Below are positions 34,202-45,501 of a DNA stretch of 64,000 bases, piece by piece. The notes below the pieces were generated by a model. It saw nothing but the letters and a program-made list of their open reading frames with translations, was not told where the DNA came from and did no database searches. The position numbers and the translations under genes are program-made. How positions within the stretch are numbered: position 1 is the first letter of the stretch; each line of letters begins with the position of its first letter. Source of the stretch: Diaporthe sp. PMI_573 (lineage: Eukaryota; Ascomycota; Sordariomycetes; Diaporthales; Diaporthaceae); NCBI GenBank assembly GCA_021399435.1, contig JAJTUP010000005.1, positions 372,001-436,000 on the forward strand. Direction: 5' to 3'.

Positions 34202-35698
34202 GCACAGCTTACAGGGCTGGTACTTTCGGCAGGTAAGTTGTTACACAATCCCTAGCGGTTTCCTTGTATTAGAGAAGATACGTCACTTCCGATGGCGAGG
34301 GAAGCAAGTTTGCGGGAGTACAATCAACGATGTTTCCGAAAATGAATTGCTTCTTCATAAACGTCCATTTCGGGAAACTTTTGTTCGTGTGTGTCTGAGT
34401 CACAGAGCACAGGTACTTTGCGGTCATGCTAGTGCTTGACGGTATTCAACTAGGTTCAACCGGTGCCCAGAGATGGCTTCGACGTTGATACAAGAGACTG
34501 GAGTTTATCAATAGCGCCAGCAGAATGTGCACAGTCTGACACTAAGGTTTTAGGTGCGAAATAGTAACTTTCGACATAACATTCATTTGCAGAATTCTGG
34601 ACAGTGAGGAAGTTATTTGAAAGCACAGGGAGTGCTGGGTAAGCCAACGGAGTACCGAAGTGCCACTTATCCCACAAAAGACTAAACATTAGCGAATGAA
34701 CATTCCTTCCTCTTGACCTAGACTCCCTTTTCGTGACCAAGTCGCCCACCTGGTCGCTCGCGCCCTTGTTTCTCGGTTGACCTCGTGGCTCGAAAAGTCA
34801 GATGCAATACCCGAAGAGACGGTGGCCAGTGGTAACCTGATTTCCGAATTTCGGAAGAATGAAATGCAGAAGTTAGAAAAAGTGCTAAGCGAATTCGTCG
34901 CCTCCAAATCGAGGAGCGCCAGGGGTGTTGTCGACGCCGCTCGGCCAGCGGACTTGCAACGGGCCGACTCAGCTCTTGCTATTCAAGGAATGGTTCAAGC
35001 GGATGCAATATCCGTGTAGCGTAATAACGACTTATAAATCTATTAAGCCAAGCGGTAGTCAGGCGGAGGTTCTAACGGCGCAGCGGATCATCGATCCGGT
35101 GGGTTTGTGGACTGGGCGGATAATGAATGGATGACTTTCACGCTGGTTGATTGGTGAGCGTACAATTTGGTCTTGAAATCTCCTTTGTAGGAATCCCATT
35201 GACATGGGTATTTGGAGTTATCAAATCTACCAACATCAACGGAGAAGGTTTGTGCGAGCTACGAGAAACAGCGGGACCGTGGTGGGAGTGGATGCCGCAA
35301 GTTTGTCGTGCGGTGGCCATACTATGTCCTCTGTCTCGTCGGTCAGAGAGATCTTGGCGTAACGTGATAGACTGTTCCCCATAGAAGGACTGCGGCTTCA
35401 TGAGCAGTGAACGGACTTCTTTGACACGAATCGAATCGAGTGTGTGGGTGATGGCGGTGACTTGTTGGCACTAGATGTTTGGAGGCGCTGCATACTGGTT
35501 TACTGCAAACCAAGTAGATGTAATAAGAAATCCTTTGATATATATCGTCCTGTTACCATCTGTGCCATTCTCATCTATTGTTCTCTTTCGGGTAAGAGGA
35601 GAAGCCGCCAAGCCTATGTCGACATTCCCGCGTCTTTCTAATCCTCTGTGGCCACACTCATGGCGCTATCGCCGAAGAAGCCATTTGGCCCTGGCCTT
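34202..35698. other. Intergenic, no gene seen
   Basis: About 1.5 kb with only short open frames lacking recognisable domains. It contains the promoter of the synthetase gene at its left end and the 3' flank of the transporter at its right. Confidence 0.4.
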
Positions 35699-37273
35699 CT
35701 AATCCCTTTTCTTGATACGTGGAAAAGAGAGCCACACGATAGCAACCACAGAAATGAGCGATAAAATGATAGGTTGCAATACACCAACGCCTCTGCTAGC
35801 CGCGATCGCGCCGATGATAAACGGGAAGACGGTGCCGCCGGTGCCACCGATAGCCATGGCAAAGCCTATAGCACTCACGTGAATGTTCTTCGGAAGCAGT
35901 TTGGCGGTCATCATCACAGCGCCAGGAAACATAGGCCCCAGAAAGAAGCCCAAGAAAGCCACAGCAATAGCCGAGACAACGAACTGAGGAACGAGCCAGA
36001 ATAGCAGCTGCAGAGCGATGCAACAAGCCAAGTAGATGCTGATGCACAGTCTTTCACCGTATCGCTCAGTCACGAAGCCTAGGCCGGCTCGGCCGAGGGC
36101 TTGTCCGGCCCAGAATCCAGTGGCGGAGATACCAGAAGCATAGGCTGATGCTTTACGGACCCGCAGCATGAAGGTGACGATCCAGCCACCGAGACCAACT
36201 GTCGATGAAATCAGCCACGGAAACCATTGATCGCATCGTTCAACATACCTTCGACACCCAGATATGCGAAGAAAAATAAGGAGCAGAGCCAGGTGACCTT
36301 CGACTTAAGGGCAACCCTGGTGCCCGCCCCGCCGTCTTGATTCTCTCGCGCATGCTCCGCGCGGTACATTGCGCCAGTCTTTTGCCAAAAGGTGATAGTA
36401 AGGCCGACCCACTCAAACACGGACATGCCAATCTAGAAAGCGATGAGCTACAGGCTCTTGTGATACATTGCGTGTTGTTTCTCACCATCAAGTAGTAGTA
36501 GTTATACCACGGTAGCTCCGCCTTCACGACCATGGACGTCGCGATGAGTGGTGAAACGAGGGCGCCGACTGAATAAAACGAATGCAGGAAGCCCTGTATA
36601 GTGTTCGCCTTGTCCATTGCTCCAACCCAAGCGCAAAAGCAAGCGTCTGTCAAGCCGTTACCAAATCCGCTAATCGCGTTTGCTACAACAAGCACGGGGT
36701 AGGGCGGGTGGAGTGCTAGAATGATGTAGGTGATAATGTGGCAAACAGGTGCCATGATCGCGACGCCTCGCTGCCCAAAGGTTTGATGGATACGGGCGTT
36801 GGTAAAGGCGGCGACGGAATATCCAGCGAAAGGGGTCAAAAAGATGAGAGACACAATAGTGTAACTGAGACCATAGTAATTTTCGAGCTTCTCATCGGTA
36901 AGACATGGCGCCATTGCCTCGGGGACGAAGGTATATGACGTACGTATGGTATCAAAGCCTATAGTCTGTCAGCAACGGATGCCTAATAATGGTCAAGATA
37001 ACGCACTCCAACTGCGGCGTCGTTCATTCCAGCAATGGCGAAAGACAAGCAAGCAAATACAAGCCTGCCAGCGTTGGCCTTGGGCCAGTTCCATCGCTCG
37101 ATTTCGATATGGACATTCTGCGGTGAAGCGACATCGACGCCCTTTGAGTCAGTCGACTGGTGGTTCTCTTTCGAGCCATTCTTGTTAGGCAAGATGCCAC
37201 GGAGCTCGTAAACTTCCGAGCTAGATGACTCTTGATGCGTCTCGGTGCAGGTCTGTGTGTTCGATTGCGCCAT
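35699..37273 (-). CDS. Major facilitator superfamily transporter
   Basis: Five exons: 37273-37007, 36958-36944, 36890-36486, 36432-36249, 36198-35699; 456 residues. Exon 2 is only 15 bases (ALIPY) but is needed to join GMNDAAVG to KLENYYGLSYTIVSLIFLTP. Membrane helices run in two bundles with a long cytosolic loop; the second bundle has GFWAGQALGRAGLGFVTERY, a motif-A-like loop, and ends in VAIVWLSFPRIKKRD. The pattern (conserved Asn/Asp in helix 1, GFGNGLTDACFCAWVG) resembles the FucP/Bsc6-like MFS group of fungi; the substrate is unknown. The N-terminal 60 residues are polar and cytosolic. It may be a leftover of the metabolic cluster now degraded at 24-30 kb, or unrelated. Confidence 0.85.
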
Positions 37274-38997
37274 GTCGAGAGAAGACGTGAGTTTGCGATA
37301 TCGTTCAGAATGAAGACTTCGAACGAGACCGCGTGAGATCCAATATAACGAATAGGTAGGTTGTCATGAATTGGAGAGATGTCCGGCCCGGTTAGCGTCA
37401 CCTGCCCAACTTTGAACAGCCAAGGCGCCACGACCCCGAGAATTTATCCGCTGCGCTCCACCTTTCTTGATGGACAAATTGAACTCGACCGTGCCGAACT
37501 TGTGATTCTCGTGGCATTCTAGCAACACATCCGATCCCTGATTTATGTTTGTTTGCTCCCTCTAAAATGTGATGTTTATTTAAGCTCTGTTAAGGTTTTC
37601 CCCTCCTTCACCGGTTCTACATAGCTTAGTCTACGTTGTAACTGCCTTTTGCATCGTCCGAAAATCTCGGTCTTTTACTCCGATCGCCTTTGTAGCCACT
37701 TGATGCTCGTTCAATACAGCTCGGAGATGCCCTGAGGTGTATTGAGGAGTATAAATGCTGTGGAATTTGTAAGCCTGGTGGTCTTTGTGTTATAGATTAT
37801 AGGTATTGATGGATTGCTGGACTTTGAGAAGTACTTAATAGTGGCCCAACTATCTACTTTTGAACTTGAGGACATTAGAGGTAGCATATCTCCACTCAAC
37901 TGGATGACTTCTGGCCTCTTGATGCACAAAAGCATCGGGGTTCGTGTGAGGGGTTTTGCCACTGGGGAAATAACATTGGATCTTGCGAGAAGGAATTGGG
38001 AACCGTGTTATATGAGTTTTGAAATTATCATCAGATCAGACTGGAGACCACGAAAAGTGGTTCAGGGACAATAAGTTCATTGTCTTCAGACGAAAAGTGA
38101 TCGCCTAGTACAATCCAAGCCGTCCACCACGATCTATATGCCCAGCCTAACTTATACAGAGCTTCTCTGGGATAGCCTTAACTAGCTGTCGTTGCAGATA
38201 ATATAACGCGCTGACGTTACACATATGCCCTTCCTTGCGTATCCTACAACTGTAGTTAGCCAAGGTATTGATAGAGGAATGACAATTGAATAAGATAACT
38301 TGGTTTATCCACCAATATACCCTTACTTCTTGCGTGAATACCGTCCATGGTAGTAGGGTGCCTGACGGCAAGTCAACGGAGGACTTCTACCGCATGCTCT
38401 CGCAGAGGCAGAATATAGAAGCGATAGAGGCAGGATAGTGATGGAAGGATGCTCTGTCATTGCTAGCTGCCCATCAATTTGCCCCTAGACCCCACGCGCA
38501 TTGTAGTCGACTGTTTCGGGCAGGATAGATCGCTTATGTTAATTGCATCGGTACTCCCGCCGGAGTCCATTCCATGTACCGAATCCACGCCAATTTAGTT
38601 TACTGGCCTGCCGGTAATCGCACGGGATCTCCCCATCTACCACCTAGTGCCTACTTCCGGTGTCGCCCCGGAAAACATAAGGTTTCCGACCCATCCAAAC
38701 TCGAATAGGCAGGTACTCAAGCCAGTATCTCCTCTTTCGGCCGGCCATGCATCAACATGCTGAGAGATTCGGTTCACGCGGGCGGATTGGCCGTAACTCA
38801 AGAGTTCCCCGCACTAAACCCGCAAGCTATCAAGCATATCATCAGAGTATGGTGTAAGTGCACTATGCCGTAAGAACCCGTGGTATCAAGACAACTCACT
38901 CTATCACAGCAACTCATGTTATCACGACAATTCACGGCATCACTAGGACGGAACTCAAGCTCCTTTCTTCTCCTCTACTCATTTCCTGACCGGCAGA
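37274..38997. other. Intergenic, no gene seen
   Basis: About 1.7 kb. It must include the divergent promoters of the MFS transporter (minus) and proline dehydrogenase (plus); no coding sequence is recognised. Confidence 0.4.
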
Positions 38998-40525
38998 ATG
39001 GAGGCATTGTCCAAAGTCTCCACATCCCCAGCGGGAAGCGGACTTCTCTTGCGCGCCTGCATGTTGCCCAACAAACCGAAGTACCATCTCTCTACCCGCT
39101 TGAACTCAAGCCGATCAACAGCCGTTCGACAAGTGGCGATAAGGCCTCAACTGGATGATTCCACGGACATTAAGGCGCATGAATTCAGGCAGAGATACCC
39201 TCTATCAATTCTGAAAACCCGAGACCTTGTCCGGTCGCTATTCATTTCCACAATCTCTTCCAACTCATTCCTCCTGACATCAGCACTCCACACGCTCTCT
39301 TTTCTGTGCAAGCCGTTCCGAGGTCGATTGTTAGACGTCGACAGAAACCCTGTCCTGCGCAAAATCCTCAAGACAACGTTTTACGATCAATTCTGTGCTG
39401 GCGAAAATCCCACCGAGACCAAACTGTGCGCACAAAGGCTGAAGGATCTTGGGTTTGAAGCCATCATCCTCACATATGGCAAAGAATCTCTCCATGGCGA
39501 TGACGGAAACACAACGTACATTCCCGGTGAAAGCTCTGCTACAAAGACAGCTGCTGCAAAGCAGGAAATTGGATTAGACCCTCAGATTGATAATTGGAAA
39601 GTGGGAATTATGGAAACAATCGATTCCGTAGGCTCAGGGGACTACATTGCGTTCAAGTGAGTGGATCTTCCCGTGCTCTTTGGGGTGTTCTCTGACAGCA
39701 ACAATGTTCAGACTTACCGGCGCAGGACGAGCAGTCACTGAGGCTCTAGCGGCGCATAAGACTCTACCCTTACGGATGCTTGAAGTTCTGGACGAACTGT
39801 GTATCGAGTGCAAGAATCGCAACATTAGCATGATTGTCGACGCCGAATCGCAGGATTACCAGGTCTCTATCGACAAAGTCACGCTCGAACTCATGCGCAA
39901 GTTCAACCAGGACGGGACTGCTGTGGTCTATAACACTTACCAAGCGTACCTGAAGAAGACTGCCAAGAATGTCATGGACCATCTGATCGAGGCCAGTCAA
40001 GGAGGTTTCACATTAGGTCTTAAGGTTGTGAGAGGTGCTTATATTCTCTCAGAGGAGAGATCATTGATCCACGATACCAAGGAGGATACAGACCATTCAT
40101 ACAACAGCATCGCCCAAGGAGCTCTCAAGCGTCAACTCGGAGATGTCGGAAGTCCTGGGCCAGACTCGGTAACGTTTCCATCAGTTAAGCTCCTCTTGTG
40201 CAGCCACAACAAGGAGAGTTTAACCGGTGCACTCAGCCTCCATCAGGACCGCGTCAAGAACGACCTCCCAACCACCCCCGTCGCCTTTGCACAGTTACAC
40301 GGCATGTCTGATGCTGTGAGCTTCTCGTTGCTCCAGCAGAAGACCGAAGGATTGCCTCGGCCAACAGTGATTAAGTGTTCTACATGGGGAACACTTGGGG
40401 AATGCTTGGCTTACTTGCTTCGCAGAGCGGTTGAGAATAAGAGCGCAGTCATGAGAACAACGGACGAGCATCGTGCGTTGAAAAGGGAGTGCTGGAGGCG
40501 CCTTCAGACAGCAATAACAGGATGA
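38998..40525 (+). CDS. Proline dehydrogenase, mitochondrial
   Basis: Two exons, 38998-39656 and 39712-40525, with a 55-base intron; 490 residues. The first 45 residues are Ser/Arg-rich and suit mitochondrial import. The FAD-binding barrel is recognised by LTGAGRAVTE, NISMIVDAESQDYQ, VVYNTYQAYLKKTAKNVMDH, LGLKVVRGAYILSEE followed by HDTKEDTDHSYN, LLLCSHNKESL, AQLHGMSDAVSFSL and a C-terminal TLGECLAYLLRRAVENKSAV. The Arg pair near the end (LLRR) that binds the substrate carboxylate is kept. It oxidises proline to pyrroline-5-carboxylate and passes electrons to the respiratory chain, the first step of proline use as nitrogen or carbon source. Its family is usually single-copy or low-copy; whether this is the main copy is unknown. 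Confidence 0.92.
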
Positions 40526-40705
40526 CAATTGTTCGGTGTATATTGGGATTCGAAGTGTGTTATTTCCTATTGATTCATCACGAAGCTAGCTTACTTTTCC
40601 TACTTTATAGCAATTAAGCCCCCTTAGAAAGACAAAGTATGCAATTTCGAAGGTAGGAGATGACTGTATGCACAAAGTACCACACAGCTAGTTAGTACCA
40701 GTTGA

Positions 40706-41333
40706 TCATCCACCCCACCCCCTCTGAAGCGCAAAGAGAGGAGGCCTTTCCAACTCGCAGAGGTTTTTGACCAATGGCAGTGATGTATGCTCCTTGATAG
40801 ATGACAACACTTTTTCCGTCTCCTTCACTGCCGCTGCAAAAAGGTCAAGCCATGTCTGGCGGGTCAATGGAGCATCTGGGTGCGCCCTTGGCGGGGAAAC
40901 GGCATCAAGCTCGTCCCAGACCATCAAGTAATCGTCAGTCCATCTCTTGCAATCCCGTCTTCTGTTTTCATGCCGACGCAGGCGCGTATTCTGGAATCCG
41001 TTCTGGCCGAGATGCGAGTCCAGGACGTCCACCTGGTCGTTCGGGCAGATGCCCCTGGCCCAGGCATCCCATGAGTATCTGTACGACATTGTCACAGGCG
41101 ACCTTGGATATCTGAGGTGAAGGGGCCTCCACATAGAAGTTTTCACCTCGGCTTTCCTCCCACTGCAGAAATCTTCCGGGGTTCAGGAGATGCGATACTA
41201 CAGAGAGCACAGGTGTGACGTCTCCATCCGTGACGATGCTCGCGAATGCTCTGATGTGGACAACGTCACAGACGCCAATGAGCTTGTAGTGCATGGCCAA
41301 ATCACGTTGTCCAGTCCTGCAAACCAAATGCAA
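40706..41333 (-). pseudogene. SAM-dependent methyltransferase, truncated and frameshifted
   Basis: One minus-strand frame reads YDVVHIRAFASIV-like sequence (CDVVHIRAFASIVTDGDVTP), LLNPGRFLQWEESRGENFYV and ISKVACDNVVQIL. Near 41.07 kb the family sequence jumps to another frame: DAWARGICPNDQVDVLDSHL, then RWTDDYLMVWDELDAVSPP and TWLDLFAAAVKETEK. These are the second half of a fungal methyltransferase of the type common in secondary-metabolite clusters. The N-terminal half with the glycine-rich SAM site is missing, and a one-base shift breaks what remains. Confidence 0.75.
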
Positions 41334-41642
41334 GGGCTTTTCGGACTACTTCTGAATACTGGTTAATTACTTTTATTGGTACTCAGTCGAATCTTCCCCC
41401 TCAAATTATCTATAAAATGATTCTGTAATCAGACAGCACCAAGCAATCCCACACGGTGTCCAATCGTGGCAACGGAGATCTCGCCCTCAATGTTTTCAGC
41501 GAATCTTGCAGCACCGAGGTCCCACGGGTGCCTCGCAACGCTGCCCTCCTATCCATCCACCTCGGGTTGCCTAAAATTGATGTAGGACCTCTGCTCAATC
41601 TGTCAAGTGTCGGGAGAGCCCCCAGCCACAGTGAAAGAAGGC
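41334..41642. other. Intergenic or 3' end of DUF6604 gene
   Basis: Mostly non-coding, but a minus-strand frame to a TGA at 41603 may be the true end of the neighbouring gene (see that entry). Confidence 0.35.
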
Positions 41643-44600
41643 TCAGATATAACGCTTTCGATGGCAACAAGCGCAACGGTGCACAAGAACCAGCCGTCCC
41701 AGGTCAGGTAGATCTTCCGAACCTCGTATTCTGAAGCGTGTCAGTGAAGTAGGCATATTCACACCCTCGCCATCGGCCGCAGCAGCCGGGCTCATTCCAA
41801 TGCCCTTGGACCTGAGGGTGCTGGCAAGGCAGTTGATGCTGTCTTGCAGATAGTCGCAGTCCTGGACGGGCAGCTTGGAGGGGTCACCGTCGGCCTTGGC
41901 CCGGGCCTCGTGGAATTCTGCCTCCTGCTCAAACGCCTCCGACACGAAGTCGAGGCCGCTCCATAGGTCTAATTCCTCTTCTTGGAGGATCCTATTGGGT
42001 TGTTTATCGAACACTTCCCGAGCGTGCTTGAGCAGGCCCTGGTTGAACACGGCGCTCACCCTGTCGATCTCAAGGTAGTCGACGCGCACGTCCAGGAGCT
42101 GCTCTGCGAGATACCTCTCCATTGCTGGCATGTTTTCGACGAAGCTCTGTTTCGTAGCTGGTGTGTTCTTTCGGGCGGCCTTCTTCTCAGTTGCGGCGGC
42201 AAGGGCGTTTGCCTCCAAGGTGTACCAATAGGGAATGCGTCCCGAGGTGTCCCAGTGTTGGTTGAACGCCTGCGTCATCGCCGACGGCTTCATCTGTGTG
42301 ACAGCCCTATTCATTATCTTCACCTTTTGCTTGCGTGACATTGGTCGACTCGGGGCCCAGTAACGATGAGAAAACCGCTTGAGCATACTCGTTGCGTCAG
42401 TCGGGGGATCCCCGGCGAACAAGGCGACCTTGTGCAGTTCTATGAGTCGGTCCATAGCTGGCCACTGGAGATTGCCAAGCCCCATCTGCCGAGCCGCATT
42501 GTAGATGTGAACCATTGCACCGAGACCGTGTCGGTCGGCATGATTCAGAATCTCGATTCCGATCGACTCGGTCAAGGTCTCCATGAAAGCCTGTCGATGC
42601 GTACTAAACATGGAATAATGCTCGAAGAAATAATGAACGGTTTTTGGCAGCCAGATCATATCGAAGACACCGCCTAGCAAGTAATCCTCCTTGGTGGACA
42701 TGAGCGGCAGCCTCGGTGGGTCCAGCTCTTCGTAAATTTCCCTGGCCTCTATGCAACCCGTCGGCTCTCTGTGCTGGGGCTGCTCCGATGAAGAGTCACT
42801 GCCTCGAGTGTTGGGGACTGGTAACATGGAAAGAACCTTATCCATGGCCTCCTTGACCTTGCTGTCCCAGCCAGGAGCACCCAAGCCCAAGAGGAACGAT
42901 GATTCCTGTGTTTGTTTCAAGATGGGTTTACCCGCCGAATTTGTGTCCGCTTCGAGACCGAGCAAGTTCATATACTTGTCATAGGTAGCCTCATAACTTG
43001 GTCTGGCTGCAGGGAAAGCGTCGGAAAGCTCTTTGATGTCCAACATAATCTCGGCGGCGATGACGCTGGTGATGTTGACTTCCTGTCGCGTCCAGACAGG
43101 ATGTAAGGACCTCAAGATTGGATCCTTTCTGACCGACTCGAACCGTCTTTCCCGTTCTGTGCGGTTCTTGTATGGTCCTTGCGACGGTGAGGCATATCTC
43201 AGGTACACCATCTCAGCCAGCAGGCAACATAGATTCTCGTCACGCTCGACGATCTCGCCGCCACGCTCTGAATTCAGCAATGCGAGTGGGTTGTGCTTGA
43301 AATGCAGCAAAAGGGGCTCACAGAATTCACCGTTGACGCCGCTCGTAAGCTTGCTGAGTCTTCGAGCAGCGAAGGCAAATGTCAAGTCGTTCATGTTGAC
43401 TGACTCGCCCTTGTTTCCGGTTCTGTGGCAGGAATCTTCGAAACGAGTGACGGCTTGTGCGTCCGTAGAATCCCGTAAGATGTTTAGTAATCGACAGTAT
43501 GTTCCTCGGAAAGTCCAGGAATGATTCTGATGATCTTCCTGGTCTGCAGCTTCGTGTTGGTACTTTGGAGGATCGACTGTTGATATGGCTCTCTCCTCTA
43601 ATCCCTGAACGAAAGCCAGAGTCTGAGCAGTCATCAAAGAGGCTACAACCATGTCGGCCCCATCCTTGAAGCATCGCTTCCATAAAGACTTCATCTCTGT
43701 CTTGATGTCGTGCAGGTCCGTGAAGAGAGCAAATACCATCAAAGCATTCTCGTGACTGTCTTTGACTTCCATATGGTATTTCCGACTTGGTTTGGTGGCC
43801 TCTCCTGCAGTGGAGCGGCCTGGGGATATGATAGATTGAGCTGACTCGTCTTCCGGGTCTTCCTGGCTGGCTTGTTCCAGCAGACATTCGTATCGATTCC
43901 TAGAAATGTCAGACTTGATGTCGAGCCAGAATCACAGTGATACTTACAGGCTGACCTCGTTTCTCACACCAGAGACAGTGTTTCCAGTGTTGACGTCCTT
44001 CGATCCAGTGGCGTCTGCCCCAGCAGCCTGGAGGAATATATTGGCAATCTTCTCCAACACCTTGATGAAATAACGATGAGCTGAATTGCTCCTCTGATCA
44101 TTGGGGCTGGCGGACTCAAACCAATCGGAAAACGTCTGTCGCAGCTTGATAGCTCGACCGAGTGCGTGCATTCTACAAAGAATCGTACATTAGCATAGTC
44201 GAGATCCAGCAGTGTAGGTTACAATGAATAGATACTAGAAGAATCAAGGAGCACCATGAGAGACTTACACGCTAGGTGGCGGCGGGGAAACACGAGAAGG
44301 AGATGTCGAAAGACAAGTCGATATCAGATTCGTTTGGCTAAGAATCTCGAGGGCATTGTAAACAATGTCTTTCTCGTTGGCGCCTTCGTTTTCCTTCTCG
44401 GCCGCTACAGCCTGATCTGCCGCAGCCTGCCGCTTTGCAGTCTTGCGGTCCTTGCCCTTGAGCCTCCCTGAACCCGCTGCCCCTTTGGTGTCCGTGGTAT
44501 CTTTGATAGGGCCTTTTGCCCCGGTGCTGCTCTTGAGGGTGGATGGGCCTGCAATCGTTTGTTTCGCTTGCTGTCTCTTCCAGCCGCAGGCTTTGGCTGT

Positions 44601-44684
44601 TTGCTCAATCCATTTGAGGACGTAGCTGGTGTCGTCCTTGTACTGCCAGTAGCTGGCACTGGAGATGGAATTGACGGAGTCCAT
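41643..44684 (-). CDS. DUF6604-domain protein
   Basis: Three exons: 44684-44269, 44172-43948 and 43899-41643; 965 residues. The Met at 44684 is preferred because the open frame upstream of it is a Thr repeat translated from a microsatellite, and the family N-terminus starts right after it: SYWQYKDDTSYVLKWIEQTA followed by a Lys/Ala-rich segment. The remainder is helical and contains TYDKYMNLLGLEAD-like and VRKDPILRSLHPVWTRQEVN segments of this fungal family, often over 800 residues long. Function is unknown. A second reading is possible at the 3' end: removing 41764-41731 (34 bases, GTGTGA...TCAG) would replace the last 40 residues by EYEVRKIYLTWDGWFLCTVA and end at 41603, giving 967 residues; this looks more protein-like but needs a very short intron. 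Confidence 0.8.
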
Positions 44685-45501
44685 TGTTTTGTACGGCGTG
44701 AAGAGATCGTAATTCAGTGTGACGGTCACGGTTGTGGTCGTGGTCGTGGTCGTGGTCGTGCTTGTGGTGGCCTTCTGTGTTTTTGGTGTATTGCGATGGG
44801 TGGCAACGAAGTGCCCAACGTCGATGTCCAGGTTGGAGGGCTGTGTTTGTTTATCAAGAAGATAATGAGCACGAGCCACTTTATCTAAAAGGTTCAGAAC
44901 GAAAAACAACATTCTGAGTGAATTGTTCCCACATGATCATAAAGATGGGATGAATCTGTACCCGCTGGAATTGCAGTGACAGTATAACATGGTTATTTAC
45001 GTAAGCCAAGTGTACATAATTTCAGAAACCACTTGACTTCACCATCATGTGAATTGCTGATCATGAACCGCGGGCAGGAGATTACGGCCCTATACCGGAA
45101 GAGGGGCCACTACTGGGCCGCAGCCTGCCCTGTACATGTCCTTCTCGGGATATATAAAGAATAGTTGCCTGAAAGGTATTGTAGGAAACAGAGACAGTCA
45201 CGTTGGACATGACAGATTTTCCGCCCAGAGTCTAGGAGCTCAATAACTATTATTTGTTCATCAAATGTTGCACTTGCATTTTTAACTTATTAATGCTGTG
45301 CGATTATGGAAATGGAGGTAGTCGGAGAAGTTGCAGTGCCGAGAATGAGTAAGACTGAGGCGGGCATGTTCAGATATATATACACATGCAGCACTTCTAT
45401 GACCACTCCTCGGCTTCGGCAAGCTCTGAGAGCTGACTGTCTTTGACTCATATATTGTGTTACCGCTTGGCAGGTTTGTATGCATTAGATCCGTGATTCA
45501 T
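44685..45501. other. Intergenic, 5' flank of DUF6604 gene
   Basis: Contains the hexamer repeat listed below and the promoter of the DUF6604 gene; no separate gene supported. Confidence 0.45.
44733..44760. repeat. Hexamer microsatellite (GTGGTC)n
   Basis: About four and a half perfect GTGGTC units; on the minus strand it reads as ACC-rich Thr codons just upstream of the preferred start codon of the DUF6604 gene. Confidence 0.8.
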
